NCBI GenBank assembly: GCA_037443425.1
Contig: JBBIOI010000152.1
Span: forward strand, 1 to 6,933
Length of the DNA: 6,933 nucleotides
From: JBBIOI01 sp037443425
Lineage (GTDB): Bacteria; Desulfobacterota; BSN033; UBA1163
Reading direction: 5' to 3'
The notes below the pieces were generated by a model that searched no databases, was not told where the DNA came from, and saw only the letters and a list, made by a program, of their open reading frames with translations. Numbering within the stretch: position 1 is the first letter of the stretch; every line of letters begins with the position of its first letter. This document shows, one piece after another, positions 5,534 to 6,933 of the stretch. The translations under genes and the position numbers were made by a program.

Positions 5534-6814
5534 CTACTTTAAAGGTTTAATCCATGGTGGAAGTTTATATTCGCCACTTGCTATTTTAGGAGGCCATATA
5601 CAGACCCTCTTTCCATCTTGCCATTGCAAAAGCTGTGGCATTAGTGCTTCTTTAGGATCTGTACCATAGATTGCTTGATGGTTTGTCTTATCAAATCTTA
5701 ATCTTCCTCCTACAGTAATCATATCTGTTTGCTCAATAGCAGTGACCAAGGAATCCACATCTAATGAGCCTATCCGTTCGATTGCATCTTTTAGCATGTA
5801 AAGTACAGTATAGCTTGGGACGTTGCCAGTTCCTCGTGGTTCCTCTCCCCATCTTTTCTTAAAGGCATTGAAGTAACGTTCTGTAAGTGGTGTTATCTTT
5901 TGTCCAGGCAGAGTTCCTCCTTCACCAGCAAACTCAACTAAGTAAGCAACTTTACCTCCTGTTTGTTTCCACATAACAGGATCCTCTGTTGGACCAACAA
6001 AGCCGATAGCAGCTGCTGGTATCTTCATATCCTGCCATTGATTAACAAGAGATAGGGCCTCAGGTGTGTGATCCCAGATGAACAAAACCTGTGCACCAGA
6101 TCTCTTAACATCTCGAAGCATCATCGAAAAGTCTGTTGTTGCAAGGGGGTGTACTTCTTTACCAACAATCTCCCATCCACCAGCTACTGCCCCCTTTTCT
6201 ACTGCTGCACCAGCTGCCTTGCAATGTGCTGCCTCAGCAACTGTAATATACATTTTGTTAAATCCATATTTCTCTTTTATATTATTGAGTAAAGACACAA
6301 TATTGGGTATCCAGTAGGCAACGTTCCCACTTAAGCGAAAAGAATATTTATAATGATTTATATCCTTTCCTGTTTTAGCATGCCATCCAGGGGTCCAGCA
6401 GCCGATATTTATTATCTGTAAAACTTTATATTTAGGCGGTAAATCTAATGCAGCAAGACAGCATTCAGACATGCAGGGTCCGCCAGCAAGAATCTTTACT
6501 TTTTTGTCCAGTATAAGTTTCTCTATAGCCAAAAGCACTTCACTTGTAGGAACACCTGGTTCTTCATCACGAGTATCTACGATTTCAAGTTTGATGGGTC
6601 TCTTTATATTCCCTACTTTAATCCCCCCTGCGGCATTAATCTCTTCCATTGCAAGGATCATTGATCTTTCTCCATTCTGGCCGTAAGTAGAGGCCCTTGG
6701 GATTGGAGCACCAATAACAATTGGTTCGGCTGTTTGTGGTAAAGCATTATTTGAGTAGAGTAAAAAGATAAGGGTTGAAAAAACTAATAAGAGTAAAAAA
6801 TTTTTCTTCTTCAT
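5534..6814 (-). CDS. Periplasmic substrate-binding protein of a HAAT-type ABC importer
   Basis: Exported receptor that should deliver ligand to the LivH/LivM/LivG/LivF complex. 426 residues, somewhat longer than E. coli LivK-type proteins. The Sec signal has a KKK n-region and a hydrophobic core at about 5-20; cleavage probably falls between residues 24 and 29. No lipobox Cys is present, so it is not a lipoprotein, which points to a periplasmic protein. The type I periplasmic fold (Peripla_BP_6-like) is shown by PIVIGAPIP (31-39), AMEEINAAGGIKVG (55-68) and the ligand-site segment GGPCMSECCLAALDLPP at 111-127. The second lobe is marked by KMYITVAEAAHCKAAG (187-202) and TDFSMMLRDVKRSGAQVLF (237-255). 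Six cysteines (114, 118, 119, 139, 198, 395) are unusual for this family. AGGAGG lies 9 nt before the ATG. Separation from the permease operon is odd but not rare. Ligand unknown; a carboxylate is inferred from the adjacent ligase. Confidence 0.93.
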   Translation of the reverse strand: MKKKNFLLLLVFSTLIFLLYSNNALPQTAEPIVIGAPIPRASTYGQNGERSMILAMEEINAAGGIKVGNIKRPIKLEIVDTRDEEPGVPTSEVLLAIEKLILDKKVKILAGGPCMSECCLAALDLPPKYKVLQIINIGCWTPGWHAKTGKDINHYKYSFRLSGNVAYWIPNIVSLLNNIKEKYGFNKMYITVAEAAHCKAAGAAVEKGAVAGGWEIVGKEVHPLATTDFSMMLRDVKRSGAQVLFIWDHTPEALSLVNQWQDMKIPAAAIGFVGPTEDPVMWKQTGGKVAYLVEFAGEGGTLPGQKITPLTERYFNAFKKRWGEEPRGTGNVPSYTVLYMLKDAIERIGSLDVDSLVTAIEQTDMITVGGRLRFDKTNHQAIYGTDPKEALMPQLLQWQDGKRVCIWPPKIASGEYKLPPWIKPLK

Positions 6815-6823
6815 GGCTTAATA

Positions 6824-6829
6824 CCTCCT
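6824..6829 (-). promoter_or_regulatory. Ribosome binding site of the binding-protein gene
   Basis: A perfect AGGAGG on the minus strand, 9 nt before ATG 6814. It is the strongest translation signal in the window, in keeping with the high expression usually needed for periplasmic receptors. Confidence 0.85.
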
Positions 6830-6840
6830 TTATAATGTTA

Positions 6841-6870
6841 GAATGAGTTTAAAAAAAGAAAAACTTATTC
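6841..6870. repeat. 30-bp imperfect palindrome in the binding-protein leader
   Basis: GAATGAGTTT (6841-6850) and AAACTTATTC (6861-6870) are inverted copies with nine of ten positions matching, separated by exactly 10 bp of nearly pure A. Half-site centres are 20 bp apart, about two helical turns, which fits a dimer or tetramer bound to one DNA face. It sits between the likely promoter and the ribosome binding site. An AU-rich hairpin in the leader RNA is possible but weak, with one A/C mismatch in the sense transcript. Confidence 0.45.
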
Positions 6871-6882
6871 GATCAAAGGTTT

Positions 6883-6923
6883 CTTATATAGCAAATTTTT
6901 TAAAAAAACAAAAAAAATGTCAA
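6883..6923 (-). promoter_or_regulatory. Probable promoter region of the binding-protein/ligase operon
   Basis: Minus strand, a perfect TTGACA at 6923-6918 is followed by a T-rich tract. At 17-nt spacing the -10 would be AAAAAT (6900-6895), a poor match. A better -10, TATAAG (6888-6883), pairs at 17 nt only with a weaker TTGTTT at 6911-6906. Either arrangement would start transcription ahead of the palindrome at 6870-6841. The exact boxes are uncertain, but this is the only promoter-like DNA seen upstream of the gene within the window. Confidence 0.45.
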
Positions 6924-6933
6924 GAAACTTTTT

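Noticed and set aside
6068..6317. Two overlapping plus-strand open frames inside the binding-protein gene
   Set aside because: They overlap a well-supported gene in full, have composition typical of antisense reading, and match no known family.
6851..6933. A/T runs as a terminator of a gene beyond the right edge
   Set aside because: No GC-rich stem precedes the runs, and the region is better explained as promoter and leader of the minus-strand binding-protein gene.
1..6933. Mobile element, CRISPR array, tRNA or phage signature
   Set aside because: No transposase or integrase, no spaced repeats, no tRNA-like cloverleaf and no terminal inverted repeats were seen. The region is compact metabolic and transport DNA.

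Overview
The window (about 40% G+C by eye) looks like bacterial chromosome. Supporting signs are sigma70-like promoter boxes, strong Shine-Dalgarno sites, TTG starts backed by good ribosome binding sites, tightly overlapping operon genes and a classical Sec signal peptide. Gene content (a branched-chain-amino-acid-type ABC importer, an AMP-forming acyl-CoA ligase and a COG1237-like metallo-hydrolase) resembles anaerobic carboxylate- or aromatic-degrading Desulfobacterota-like bacteria. That taxonomic guess is an inference and is weak.

Layout: (1) 1-141, minus strand: the first 47 codons of an MBL-fold hydrolase, cut by the window edge. (2) 142-358: a divergent intergenic region with a candidate promoter in each direction, two short palindromes and a tandem 9-bp repeat. 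(3) 359-3777, plus strand: four contiguous genes encoding two permeases and two ATPases of a HAAT-family importer (livH, livM, livG, livF order), with junctions from a 4-nt overlap to a 4-nt gap. (4) 3778-3784: only 7 bp separate the two convergent gene sets, with no visible terminator. (5) 6814-3785, minus strand: an exported type I periplasmic binding protein followed after 57 nt by an AMP-forming acyl/aryl-CoA ligase. (6) 6815-6933: the leader and promoter region of the binding-protein gene, AT-rich, with a 30-bp imperfect palindrome.

Together the genes form a complete uptake-and-activation module. The binding protein captures a ligand in the periplasm, LivH/LivM/LivG/LivF bring it across the inner membrane using ATP, and the ligase co-encoded with the binding protein would convert a carboxylate substrate to its CoA thioester. 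The linkage suggests the real substrate is an organic acid (fatty, alicyclic or aromatic) rather than leucine, isoleucine or valine, but the sequence does not identify it.

Nothing here is a clearly new system. The points most worth a second look are the predicted functional asymmetry of the two ATP sites, the ligase-binding-protein pairing, the cysteine-rich binding protein, and the palindromes in both control regions.
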